Virus record (IMG/VR): IMGVR_UViG_3300036944_000157
Coordinates: 1 to 40,491 of that record
Reading direction: 5' to 3' (one strand)
Length of the DNA stretch: 40,491 nt
Origin: a virus
Translations under genes and position numbers: made by a program
The notes under the pieces: generated by a model
Database searches by the model: none
Seen by the model: only the letters and a program-made list of their open reading frames with translations
What the model was told of the DNA's origin: nothing
Shown: piece after piece, positions 28,868 to 38,058 of the stretch
Numbering within the stretch: position 1 is the stretch's first letter
Layout of the letters: each line of letters opens with the position of its first letter

Positions 28868-29797
28868 ATGGCAATTCCATCAGGTTCCTTAACCGGAACA
28901 TCGGACATTAGCAACCTCGTCAAAACCGCATACGACCAATATGTTCGTATGGCTCTTCGTAGCATCCCGGTAATGCGTGCGATTGCAGATGTCAAGCCAG
29001 TACAACAGGCGATGCCAGGTTCATCAGTTGTGTTCTCTATCTATTCAGATCTTGCACAAGCAACATCTACATTGACAGAAACATCAGATGTATCAAGCAT
29101 TGCACTAGGTAACCCAAATCAGGTTACAGTAACTCTGAACGAATACGGTTCAGCAGTAACAACAACAAAGAAGTTGAACCTAACTTCATTCAACGATGTT
29201 GACTCAGCTCTTGCTGACATCATCGCTTACAACTCAGCAGACTCTATTGACTCTGTAGTTGCATCAGTTCTCACAGGTGGCTCAAACGTCATCTACGCAG
29301 GAACTGCTACAACAACCAACACCATCACATCTTCAATGACAATGGCTGTTGCTGATATCCGTGAGGCTGTCACACAGCTTCGCACAAACAAGGCTGTGCC
29401 ACGTATCAATGACTTGTACGCTGCATACCTACACCCACGTCAGGCTGCTGACCTTCGTGCTGAATCAGGCACTGGCGGCTTCCAGGCACTCACCCAGTAC
29501 GTAGATCGCACACCATTCGTGGCTGGTGCAGTCGGCGTAATCGAAGGTGCATTTGTAGTAGAAACACCTCGCGTGCCATTCGCTGCAAACTCAGGATCAG
29601 TTAACGTCTACAAGGCTGTTATCGCTGGTCGTGAAGCACTTGCTGAAGCACAAGGACAAGATATCTCTACCATCATTGGACCAGAGATTGATGCACTTCG
29701 TCGCTTCCGTACAATCGGTTGGTACTATATGGGTGGCTTTGCACGCCTCCGTGAAGCAGCACTCTATCGTATTGAGTCAGCTTCATCTATTAACTAA
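28868..29797 (+). CDS. Major capsid protein
   Basis: 309 residues following the scaffold. SIPVMRAIADVKPVQQAMPG near the N-terminus, PRINDLYAAYLHPRQAADLR (about 178-197) and RFRTIGWYYMGGFARLREAA near the C-terminus resemble the N4 gp56-like capsid family with an HK97-type fold. GAAAGGT precedes ATG 28868. Codon use here favours Ala and Thr codons ending in A or T. Confidence 0.88.
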   Translation: MAIPSGSLTGTSDISNLVKTAYDQYVRMALRSIPVMRAIADVKPVQQAMPGSSVVFSIYSDLAQATSTLTETSDVSSIALGNPNQVTVTLNEYGSAVTTTKKLNLTSFNDVDSALADIIAYNSADSIDSVVASVLTGGSNVIYAGTATTTNTITSSMTMAVADIREAVTQLRTNKAVPRINDLYAAYLHPRQAADLRAESGTGGFQALTQYVDRTPFVAGAVGVIEGAFVVETPRVPFAANSGSVNVYKAVIAGREALAEAQGQDISTIIGPEIDALRRFRTIGWYYMGGFARLREAALYRIESASSIN

Positions 29798-29806
29798 TAG
29801 TGCAAC

Positions 29807-29839
29807 GGTGGGGGCAGGGTCAAACCTGCCTCCATCACC
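29807..29839 (+). other. Hairpin after the major capsid gene
   Basis: GGTGGGGGCAGG pairs with CCTGCCTCCATCACC around GTCAAA, with a two-base bulge. It is not followed by T residues, so it may protect the capsid mRNA end or partly attenuate transcription, a common device after capsid genes. Confidence 0.5.
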
Positions 29840-29854
29840 AATGAAAGGAATGAA

Positions 29855-30178
29855 ATGCCATACACGCTAGTTACTCCTTGGGAGAATGAAACTTGGTGCG
29901 ATAGCACTTACTTCAATCCCTATGCTCGCTTAGCAGGACGTCCACTTGCAGGTGGTTCATACACCGGCGCTATTCCATCCTTTCTTACAGATGTACCTCG
30001 TGGAGTAACACTTCTAGTAAACGGTACAACCGTTACTGAAAGCAGAACTCCATATCAGGATGACCTAGCCAATGCTGATACTTACTACCTTGGTGGTCAC
30101 GCTTACACGCTAACTGATGCTGAGGCAGATATTCTCATTGACGCTGGTTACAGCGATTACCTAACACCGGTGGTCTAA
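29855..30178 (+). CDS. 107-residue small head/structural protein
   Basis: Beta-rich (PYTLVTPWENETWCD, RGVTLLVNGTTVTESRTPYQ), with a C-terminal helix (TLTDAEADILIDAGYSDYL). The place just after the major capsid gene suggests a decoration, head-completion or connector role; none is provable from sequence. ATG 29855 follows AAAGGAATGAA. Confidence 0.65.
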   Translation: MPYTLVTPWENETWCDSTYFNPYARLAGRPLAGGSYTGAIPSFLTDVPRGVTLLVNGTTVTESRTPYQDDLANADTYYLGGHAYTLTDAEADILIDAGYSDYLTPVV

Positions 30179-30579
30179 TGGATTGCAATCACACAAGCAA
30201 AGTTCTTGAATGGTCTTACGACCTAGTAGATGGCGATGTCAAAGAGATCGTATCTAAGTACGGCTGCACAAACTGCGACGTAATCTCTGATATACCTTTT
30301 AAGTCTGAATGGTTTTCAAACCCAGACCACAGCAAGTGTGACGTAGATCCCTGCTTTGGTTGCAAGGCACAAGGTCTAACTCTTAGTACTGGAGAAGCCA
30401 CTACTCGCGGATACCAGTCTGCTAAGTCTCACGATAAGGAACTAGGTAACTACTACGACGCAGTGCGTCAGGGTATTGAACCGCGTTCAACCAGACAGCC
30501 TGATATTGATGCTGCCGTCAGAATTTCCAACGAAGGTGGCAAAGCCTTTGATGGAACTAACCTCACATACAAGGAGTAA
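30178..30579 (+). CDS. 133-residue zinc-binding virion-locus protein
   Basis: Probable ligands C3, H5, C30, C33 and H51, C54, C59, C62 (two clusters), then a polar conserved-looking tail (NYYDAVRQGIEPRSTRQPDI, AAVRISNEGGKAFDG). I recognise this C-terminal pattern from other actinophages, where it is unassigned. It starts at a one-base TAATG overlap. Confidence 0.68.
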   Translation: MDCNHTSKVLEWSYDLVDGDVKEIVSKYGCTNCDVISDIPFKSEWFSNPDHSKCDVDPCFGCKAQGLTLSTGEATTRGYQSAKSHDKELGNYYDAVRQGIEPRSTRQPDIDAAVRISNEGGKAFDGTNLTYKE

Positions 30580-30582
30580 GAA

Positions 30583-30735
30583 ATGAAAGATATGGACGAT
30601 AAGGACAACGGCGTACAGCTCGTTAAGAACGTTGAAGAAGTTTCAGCGTGGCCTTCAGCAGATAAGCAGTTTGCATCAAACCGTAAGTATATGACTTACG
30701 AGTCAATCTCTACAGGTGTCGGAGGAAAGAAATAA
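30583..30735 (+). CDS. 50-residue hypothetical protein
   Basis: A charged N-terminus (KDMDDKDNGVQLVKNVEEV) and a Ser/Lys-rich end. AAGGAG precedes ATG 30583, and its stop overlaps the next start by one base (TAATG). Confidence 0.6.
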   Translation: MKDMDDKDNGVQLVKNVEEVSAWPSADKQFASNRKYMTYESISTGVGGKK

Positions 30736-30806
30736 TGAAGAAGAAGCCAATGGCAGGAATGTGCAAGAAGTGTGGCAAGTCTAAGAAAATGTGTAAGTGT
30801 AAGTAA
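30735..30806 (+). CDS. 23-residue basic Cys-rich peptide
   Basis: MKKKPMAGMCKKCGKSKKMC then KCK: a CxxC and a CxC in a Lys-rich peptide, a minimal zinc or DNA-binding knuckle. GGAGG lies upstream, and the junctions are TAATG and TAAATG. A gene this short is uncertain, but the motif and spacing support it. Confidence 0.5.
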   Translation: MKKKPMAGMCKKCGKSKKMCKCK

Positions 30807-31070
30807 ATGGCTAAGACTCCAGCGTGGCAACGTAAAGAAGGCCAGAACCCTAAGGGTGGCCTTAACGCTAAGGGTCGTGCTAGCGCTAAAGCACAAGGTA
30901 GTAATCTTAAACCACCAGTAAAAGCAGCAGAGGCAAAGAAGTCGCCTAAGGCTGCGGCACGTAGAAAATCATACTGCGCTAGATCTGCTGGCCAAGCCAA
31001 GATGTTTCCTAAGGCAGCCAAGGATCCTAATAGCAGACTAAACAAAGCACGAAGGGCTTGGGATTGCTAA
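30807..31070 (+). CDS. 87-residue basic protein of aquatic-phage type
   Basis: Begins AKTPAWQRKEGQNPKGGLNA and ends KDPNSRLNKARRAWDC, with a very basic middle (SPKAAARRKSYCARS). I recognise this family from marine and freshwater phages, where it sits in the virion block; its role is unknown, perhaps DNA condensation in the head. Confidence 0.75.
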   Translation: MAKTPAWQRKEGQNPKGGLNAKGRASAKAQGSNLKPPVKAAEAKKSPKAAARRKSYCARSAGQAKMFPKAAKDPNSRLNKARRAWDC

Positions 31071-31231
31071 TGAAGAAGAAAGCATTTTGGGATCAAGAGA
31101 ACCCTAAGAAGACATCAAAGAAATTAACCCCTGCTCAGAAGACTGCGGCTAAGGCTATGGCTAAAGCAAAAGGTCGTCCTTATCCCAACCTAATAGATAA
31201 CGCAGCAGCAGCTCGTAAAAAGAAGAAGTGA
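31070..31231 (+). CDS. 53-residue basic protein
   Basis: KKKAFWDQENPKKTSKKLTP then a Lys/Ala helix and GRPYPNLIDN. Partner-like in style to the preceding basic gene and overlapping it by one base. Similar pairs occur in other aquatic phages. Function unknown. Confidence 0.68.
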   Translation: MKKKAFWDQENPKKTSKKLTPAQKTAAKAMAKAKGRPYPNLIDNAAAARKKKK

Positions 31232-31240
31232 GGTAGATAG

Positions 31241-31527
31241 GTGCCAACAGGTAATCCAGGATCAACCCTTGTAGCAGAACTAAATAGATTAGCAAATGGT
31301 GGCACCTATCCTCCTATCTCTTCATATCTTGATGAAGCCGGAGCAGCCCGCGCTTGGGCTGCGGCACGTGGCGTAACCACAAAGCACACAGACACAGTAG
31401 GAGTACTAAATGATATTGCGGGCATTTCGGGCAGTGCGAATACCCATCTTGACTATAGCGGTGTATGTAATTACATCGCTGGTACTACTGGCCTCACTGC
31501 GAACGCTGCTCTCCAAGGACTCAGCTC

Positions 31528-31531
<4 letters not shown>
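31241..31531 (+). CDS. 96-residue hypothetical protein
   Basis: Gly/Ala-rich (GSTLVAELNRLANGGTYPPI, YLDEAGAARAWAAARGV) with a mostly helical prediction by eye. The start is GTG 31241 after AGGTAGATAG. It overlaps the next gene by four bases (TTGA). No family known to me. Confidence 0.65.
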
Positions 31532-32927
<1,396 letters not shown>

Positions 32928-32933
32928 TTAAGG

Positions 32934-32946
32934 TATAATTTCAATA
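32934..32946 (+). promoter_or_regulatory. Internal promoter of the glycosyltransferase gene, likely leaderless
   Basis: A perfect TATAAT at 32934-32939 ends six bases before ATG 32946, and no ribosome site precedes the ATG. The expected start point falls on or next to the A of the ATG. No good -35 is visible. The layout copies the one before the Ntn hydrolase gene. Confidence 0.55.
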
Positions 32947-34007
32947 TGAAAATTGCGATCTATACCATTAGTAAGAATGAGGAAAAGCACGTTGAGCGTT
33001 GGTACAACTCCACTAAGGAAGCCGACTACCACCTGCTTGCCGATACAGGTTCTACCGACAGAACTGTCGAAATCGCTACCTCTCTGGGCATCACTGTCGT
33101 ACCGATTAGGGTTCTACCATTTAGGTTCGATGATGCAAGAAACGCTTCGCTTGCGTTAGTACCAGAAGATGTTGACTACTGCGTAGCACTTGATGTAGAT
33201 GAAGTACTTACACCGGGCTGGCGCAAGGCGTTAGAGAAGGCTCACGATCTAGGTATTGATCGTCCGTCATACCGACGCATCGAAGCCTTTAACGAAGATG
33301 GTTCAGTAGCTTCAGAGTTTGATGGCTTTAAGGTTCACCGTCGCAGAGGTATCAGATGGAAGTATCCGATACACGAAGTACCTGAGTGGTATGAAGAACG
33401 TGAAGAAGTCAAGGTAAGAATAGATGGCTTTGAGACTCACCACCTGCAGGATAAAACTAAATCAAGAGCGCAGTACTTAACTCTACTAGAGGCTGCGGTC
33501 AAAGAGAATCCAGATGCTCGCAACTTGTACTACCTTGGTCGGGAGCAGTCGTACCACCAGCAGTACAAGGAGTCCACAGAGACTCTGAAGAAGTATTTAG
33601 AACTATCAATCTTTCCAGAAGAGAAAAGCGCAGCGTGCCGCATCTTATCTAAGGCAGATGCACGCAATGCAGAAGAATGGCTGATGCGGGGTACAGAAGA
33701 ATACCCAAGTAGAGAATCAATCCTAGCCCTTGCTAACTACTACTACGTTAACAAGAAGTGGGATGAGTGCCTATTAGTTTCTAAGAAGGCGTTGGAGTAC
33801 AACACAAAGCCAATGTCATTCTTAGCAGAGTCTTGGGCTTGGGGTCCAATGGCTGATGACTTTATTGCAATCAGCAGTTGGCAACTAGGTGACTATGAGA
33901 CAGCAGTAATACACGGTAGAAAAGCAGTAGAGCTAGACCCTAACGAAAAACGATTAGCAAGCAACCTTCGGTTCTATGAGGAAAAGGTAAACAATGGCAA
34001 CACTTGA
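32946..34007 (+). CDS. Family-2-type glycosyltransferase with TPR-like tail
   Basis: 353 residues. The N-terminal GT-A domain shows IYTISKNEEKHVERW, LADTGSTDRT (31-40) and ALDVDEVL (81-88, the DxD metal site). The C-terminal half is helical with TPR-like repeats (SILALANYYYVNKKWDECLL, and AVIHGRKAVELDPNEKRL). Such GT-TPR proteins are found in aquatic phages near fibre genes. It may glycosylate virion fibres, e.g. the collagen-like protein just upstream, or modify host surface glycans. It overlaps the next gene by 14 bases. Confidence 0.82.
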   Translation: MKIAIYTISKNEEKHVERWYNSTKEADYHLLADTGSTDRTVEIATSLGITVVPIRVLPFRFDDARNASLALVPEDVDYCVALDVDEVLTPGWRKALEKAHDLGIDRPSYRRIEAFNEDGSVASEFDGFKVHRRRGIRWKYPIHEVPEWYEEREEVKVRIDGFETHHLQDKTKSRAQYLTLLEAAVKENPDARNLYYLGREQSYHQQYKESTETLKKYLELSIFPEEKSAACRILSKADARNAEEWLMRGTEEYPSRESILALANYYYVNKKWDECLLVSKKALEYNTKPMSFLAESWAWGPMADDFIAISSWQLGDYETAVIHGRKAVELDPNEKRLASNLRFYEEKVNNGNT

Positions 34008-34890
34008 TTCAATGGTACAGGAAGTTAGATCTTCCCTAGCCGGATACACCCTGCGCCAAGATCGCATTACCTATCTCGACTCAGCGATAACAACTACTGA
34101 TACCGCTATTCAGGTTGGTTCAGCAGATAACCTTGCTAAAGGCATCATTGAAATTGATGACGAACTTATCTGGATTGATAACTTTGTTAAGGCAAGCAAT
34201 ACGCTTAACGCTGCTCCTGGTTTTGGTCGTGGTTACCAGAACACAAGTCCTGCACCACACGCCCAGTACTCACAGGTTGTGCTAACTCCAACCTTTCCTC
34301 GCACAATGATTAAGCAGGCTATCAACGATACGATCAACTCGGTCTATCCTAAGTTGTGGGCTATCTACTCAACTACCTTTACCTTTAACGCAAGCCAGAC
34401 TACTTATGCTTTGCCAGATGACTGCCAGAACGTTATCTATATGTCTTGGCAGACAACTGGTTCATCTAGAGAATGGTTGCCAATCAACCGTTGGCGCCAA
34501 GATCTAATGGCTAACACACCAACCTTTAACTCACAGAAGACTGTGAATATCTACGAGAACATTCAGCCCGGACGAACTGTACAGGTTTGGTATGCAGCAA
34601 ACCCATCTACGATGGATGCTAATACTGATGACTTTGCAGATGTTACTGGGTTGCCAGACTCTTGCCGCGATGTAATTACTCTCGGTGCTGCATACCGTCT
34701 GCTCTCATACGTAGATCCAGGTCGTATCAACTTGACCTCTGCTGAAGCAGATTTGGCAGATAGCAAGGTTCCAGGTGCAGCTGGCGCTAACTCATCTCGT
34801 TATATCTACGCTCTATACAACCAGCGCCTTAACGATGAGTCACTCAAACTTTCAGACAAATTTCCCATTCGTCTACATTATACAAAGTGA
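33994..34890 (+). CDS. Head-tail adaptor / tail tubular A-like protein
   Basis: 298 residues. An N-terminal segment (LDSMVQEVRSSLAGYTLRQD) is followed by a beta module (TTDTAIQVGSADNLAKGIIE), then a helical region (TMIKQAINDTINSVYPKLWA) and beta strands. The order resembles adaptor proteins of podoviruses (T7 gp11 role) and related proteins of aquatic phages. Identification rests on pattern and position, so it is moderate. Confidence 0.62.
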   Translation: MATLDSMVQEVRSSLAGYTLRQDRITYLDSAITTTDTAIQVGSADNLAKGIIEIDDELIWIDNFVKASNTLNAAPGFGRGYQNTSPAPHAQYSQVVLTPTFPRTMIKQAINDTINSVYPKLWAIYSTTFTFNASQTTYALPDDCQNVIYMSWQTTGSSREWLPINRWRQDLMANTPTFNSQKTVNIYENIQPGRTVQVWYAANPSTMDANTDDFADVTGLPDSCRDVITLGAAYRLLSYVDPGRINLTSAEADLADSKVPGAAGANSSRYIYALYNQRLNDESLKLSDKFPIRLHYTK

Positions 34891-34897
34891 GACAATA

Positions 34898-35329
34898 ATG
34901 AAACGTTGCTATGCCTGTAAAGTTGAAAAGACTTTTGATAATTTCTGTAATAATAAGGCTTCTAAAGATGGAATTAATGGCATATGTAAGTATTGTCAAA
35001 GCAATAGAAATCTTTCAGAAGCGGCTAAACAAAATAAAAAAGAATACAATAAACAAAGAAGTAGAAAAATTTACTCTGGGTTTACTCAAGAAGAATTTGA
35101 AAATAAATTAAAAGAACAGAATTACAGATGTGCAATTTGTGAAACGGATACTCCGTCTTCTATTAATTGGCACGCGGATCATTGTCACGATACAAAACAA
35201 AAACGTGGAGTACTGTGTCAAAAATGTAATATGGGTTTAGGACTATTTAAGGACAATGTCGAGGCGCTAGAGAGGGCAATTATGTATCTTAATAAATACA
35301 ATTCTATTAACAATGAGGTGACACCTTGA
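34898..35329 (+). CDS. Endonuclease VII-like HNH nuclease (free-standing homing type)
   Basis: 143 residues: an N-terminal zinc site C4, C7, C30, C33 (RCYACKVEK, ICKYCQ) and a His-Me finger core C78/C81 (RCAICE), ADHCHDTK (D94, H95) and VLCQKCNMGLG (C107, C110), as in T4 endonuclease VII-type proteins. It is AT-rich by eye and wedged between the adaptor and a fibre gene, which suggests a mobile intergenic endonuclease rather than a resolvase. I chose ATG 34898, not an upstream in-frame ATG at 34775 that would overlap the adaptor gene by over 100 bases. Confidence 0.82.
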   Translation: MKRCYACKVEKTFDNFCNNKASKDGINGICKYCQSNRNLSEAAKQNKKEYNKQRSRKIYSGFTQEEFENKLKEQNYRCAICETDTPSSINWHADHCHDTKQKRGVLCQKCNMGLGLFKDNVEALERAIMYLNKYNSINNEVTP

Positions 35330-36132
35330 CCAGAAAGTACTCGACTACCTCGGTAGCAACAACGCTTGCTGCAACTATCTCCAACAGTGCTACTACCGTA
35401 ACAGTTGCCGCTGGTACTGGTTCATCACTTATGGGTGGTGTATCCCTTGCTGCAGGTAACGTAGACCAATTCCTGATCGCACTTGATGTAGATACTAATA
35501 ACGAAGAAATTGTTGCAGTTACTGCAATCTCTGGAGATACGCTTACTGTAGTCCGTGCTCAGGCTGGTACATCTGGTATTAGCCATACTGCAGGTGCTTC
35601 TGCAAAGCACGTCTTTACTGGAGATGACGCAACCTTCTTTACTGCAGGCGTTGCTACAGCAGATGCTGCAATACCAAAGTCTTTGGTCACAACTAAGGGC
35701 GATATTATTACCGCCACTGCTAGCGCTACACCTGCTCGATTGGGTGCTGGTACTAACAACCAAGTACTTACCGCTGATTCAACTACAGCAACTGGACTCA
35801 AGTGGACAACACCGTCAACAACAGATTTAACTTTTAACGCACAAACTGGAACTACCTATTCTCTAGTAGCAGGCGACGTCAACAAGCTGGTAACGCTTAG
35901 CAACGCTAGCGCTATTACCTTGACTGTACCTAACGGTATCTTTACTACAGGTCAGCAGATCAACGTGCAACAGATTGGTGCAGGTCAGGTCAGCATCGTA
36001 AGCGATGGAACAACTGTGCTGACTTCAACCGGTGCTGTATCTACTGCGCCTAACCTACGCGCCCAGTACTCAGCTGCCACAATTATCTGCACATCAAGCA
36101 ACAACTTTACGGTTGTGGGGGACCTTGCCTAA
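35326..36132 (+). CDS. Fibre/tail protein sharing its C-terminal domain with the collagen-like fibre
   Basis: 268 residues. A Thr/Ser-rich N-terminal beta module (TTLAATISNSATTVTVAAG, RAQAGTSGISHTAGASAKHV) of a kind common in phage tail proteins, then a 100-residue domain (FNAQTGTTYSLVAGDVNKLV to FTVVGDLA) clearly paralogous to the collagen-like fibre's tip. The TTG start overlaps the upstream stop by four bases. Confidence 0.75.
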   Translation: MTRKYSTTSVATTLAATISNSATTVTVAAGTGSSLMGGVSLAAGNVDQFLIALDVDTNNEEIVAVTAISGDTLTVVRAQAGTSGISHTAGASAKHVFTGDDATFFTAGVATADAAIPKSLVTTKGDIITATASATPARLGAGTNNQVLTADSTTATGLKWTTPSTTDLTFNAQTGTTYSLVAGDVNKLVTLSNASAITLTVPNGIFTTGQQINVQQIGAGQVSIVSDGTTVLTSTGAVSTAPNLRAQYSAATIICTSSNNFTVVGDLA

Positions 36133-36707
36133 TGCCGATTCTAGGAATTATTGCTTCATCCTTTCGCAGTGCTGCTGGCCCAGTCGGAGCCTATGACTCG
36201 CTGGCTACGGTGACTGTTGGTGCAACAGCAGTTGCAAGTATTGATTTTGTTGGTATCCCTAGCGGATACAAGCATTTGCAAATTCGTTACATATCTCGTT
36301 GTAGCAGAGTTGATAATGGAGACAGTTTAGGTATTCAATTTAATGGCGATACCAGTGCAAATTATTCTCGACATTATTTAGATGGTAATAATAGTGTTAT
36401 GTATGCTGGTGCTGGCACATCTCAAAATTATTGTAACTGCGGATATCAAGCTGCGGCAAACAATGCTGCCAACTCTTTCGGTGCTGGAGTTATGGATATA
36501 TTGGATTATTCTAGTACTTCTAAAGCAAAGACTATTCGTTTTCTTGGTGGTGTAGAAGATAATACTGCTGCCGCTGGTAACATTGCTTACCGCAGCGGTC
36601 TTTGGTTTGCTACACCTGCTGCAATTACTTCTATTAAGTTACTTGCAACAAGTGGAACGCAAAATTTTGTTCAGTATAGTTCCTTCGCACTTTATGGAGT
36701 AAAATAA
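36132..36707 (+). CDS. Adhesin-type tail protein, paralogue 1 (no Gly-rich part)
   Basis: 191 residues. After a hydrophobic leader (PILGIIASSFRSAAGPVGAY) comes a beta domain: VTVGATAVASIDFVGIPSGY, SLGIQFNGDTSANYSRHYLD and SSFALYGVK. The last motif recurs as STFSLYGIAA and STFSLYGLAA in the next two genes, so this is the shared domain alone. Probably a receptor-binding or fibre-tip component. Confidence 0.72.
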   Translation: MPILGIIASSFRSAAGPVGAYDSLATVTVGATAVASIDFVGIPSGYKHLQIRYISRCSRVDNGDSLGIQFNGDTSANYSRHYLDGNNSVMYAGAGTSQNYCNCGYQAAANNAANSFGAGVMDILDYSSTSKAKTIRFLGGVEDNTAAAGNIAYRSGLWFATPAAITSIKLLATSGTQNFVQYSSFALYGVK

Positions 36708-38047
36708 TGGCTACTAATACTTTTACGGCTTTAGATAAAGTCACCGTTGGAACTGCAACTTCTTCTATAACTTTCAGTTCCATCCCATCAACCTATACCG
36801 ACTTGGTTGTAGTTGCCTCAATTCTTCCATCAAGCACTTCTTTCTATACACCATCTTTGCAGTTTAATTCCGACACCGGATCAAACTATTCATCAACTTG
36901 GATGTATGGGCAGGGAAGTACAGCAGTAAGTAGCCGAAACGTTAACCAGACTCAAATGGCTATTGATAACTATGCTGCAACGCCAGCAGTTGGTTATCCA
37001 ATGAGCGTTTTATTTAATGTGTTCAACTATGCAAATACTTCTGTTTACAAAACAGTCATAGCAAGAGGTAATGATATATTTGCTAGTGCTGGAGAAACAT
37101 CAGCAACAGTAGGTCTTTGGCGCAGTACAAGCGCAATTACATCTTTGACAGTTAAAGGCAACGGTGCAAACTTTGCAACCGGCTCCACCTTCTCGTTGTA
37201 TGGCATTGCCGCACAGGTTCAACCTGGCACTGCCAAAGCAACTGGCGGAACAATTACCTATGACTCCTTTGGTCGAGTCATCCACACATTTACCTCATCA
37301 GGAACATTTACTCCAACTGAAGCAATAACTGGAGTTGAGTATCTAGTAATTGCAGGTGGCGGTGGTGCTGCTGATGCAGGCGGTGGTGGTGCTGGTGGAT
37401 ACCGTTCCTCTGCATCAGGTCAACTTTCCGGTGGTGGCGCAAGTGCTGAAGCAACTTTAACTCTTGCATCAGGAGCAGCGCAAACAGTAACTGTTGGTGC
37501 TGGTGGTAATGGTGGTTTTGGCACTAACCCAACAAACGGTAGCAACTCAGTCTTTGGTTCAATCACATCTACTGGTGGTGGAGCTGGTCGTTACGCAAAT
37601 CCAAACTCAACTGGTAACTCAGGCGGTTCTGGTGGTGGCGGTAGCGCGGTAAGTTCTAACGGTACTGGCGGCGCTGGAACTGCCAACCAAGGCTATGCAG
37701 GCGGTGGGTCAATTTACGTTGCATCATACGCAGGCGGCGGTGGCGGTGGTGGTGCAGGCGCTATCGGTGGCACTATGAACGCTGCAACACCTGGTAACGG
37801 TGGCGTTGGTGTTTCATCATCTATAACTGGTACTGCAACAACTCGTGCAGGCGGTGGCGGTGGTGGTAACGCTGGAAACACTGGTCAATCTACAGGTGGT
37901 ACAGGCGGCGGCGGCAGTGGTGAAGTTGGTAACAACAACAATGCTGTTGCTGGAACCGCAAACACTGGCGGTGGCGGTGGCGGTGGCTACAACAACGCTG
38001 GTAAAGCCGGCGGTTCAGGCATTGTAATCGTTCGCTACCAAGGATAA
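36707..38047 (+). CDS. Adhesin-type tail protein with glycine-rich domain, paralogue 2
   Basis: 446 residues. Residues about 1-170 carry the shared beta domain (VTVGTATSSITFSSIPSTYT to STFSLYGIAA). A linker (KATGGTITYDSFGRVIHTFT) leads to a glycine-rich region (about 215-440, GGGGGGAGAIGGT-like runs) ending GGSGIVIVRYQG. Glycine-rich domains in phage adhesins can fold as a polyglycine-II sandwich and bear receptor-binding loops; whether that holds here is untested. It overlaps the preceding gene by one base. Confidence 0.8.
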   Translation: MATNTFTALDKVTVGTATSSITFSSIPSTYTDLVVVASILPSSTSFYTPSLQFNSDTGSNYSSTWMYGQGSTAVSSRNVNQTQMAIDNYAATPAVGYPMSVLFNVFNYANTSVYKTVIARGNDIFASAGETSATVGLWRSTSAITSLTVKGNGANFATGSTFSLYGIAAQVQPGTAKATGGTITYDSFGRVIHTFTSSGTFTPTEAITGVEYLVIAGGGGAADAGGGGAGGYRSSASGQLSGGGASAEATLTLASGAAQTVTVGAGGNGGFGTNPTNGSNSVFGSITSTGGGAGRYANPNSTGNSGGSGGGGSAVSSNGTGGAGTANQGYAGGGSIYVASYAGGGGGGGAGAIGGTMNAATPGNGGVGVSSSITGTATTRAGGGGGGNAGNTGQSTGGTGGGGSGEVGNNNNAVAGTANTGGGGGGGYNNAGKAGGSGIVIVRYQG

Positions 38048-38058
38048 GGGGAAACAAT

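Noticed and set aside
30710-31045. 111-codon minus-strand frame
   Set aside because: Antisense to the conserved basic 87-residue gene; a run of Leu/Ala/Pro from Lys/Ala codons.
34775-34897. N-terminal extension of the endonuclease VII-like gene
   Set aside because: Would overlap the adaptor gene by more than 100 bases; the zinc site begins right after ATG 34898.
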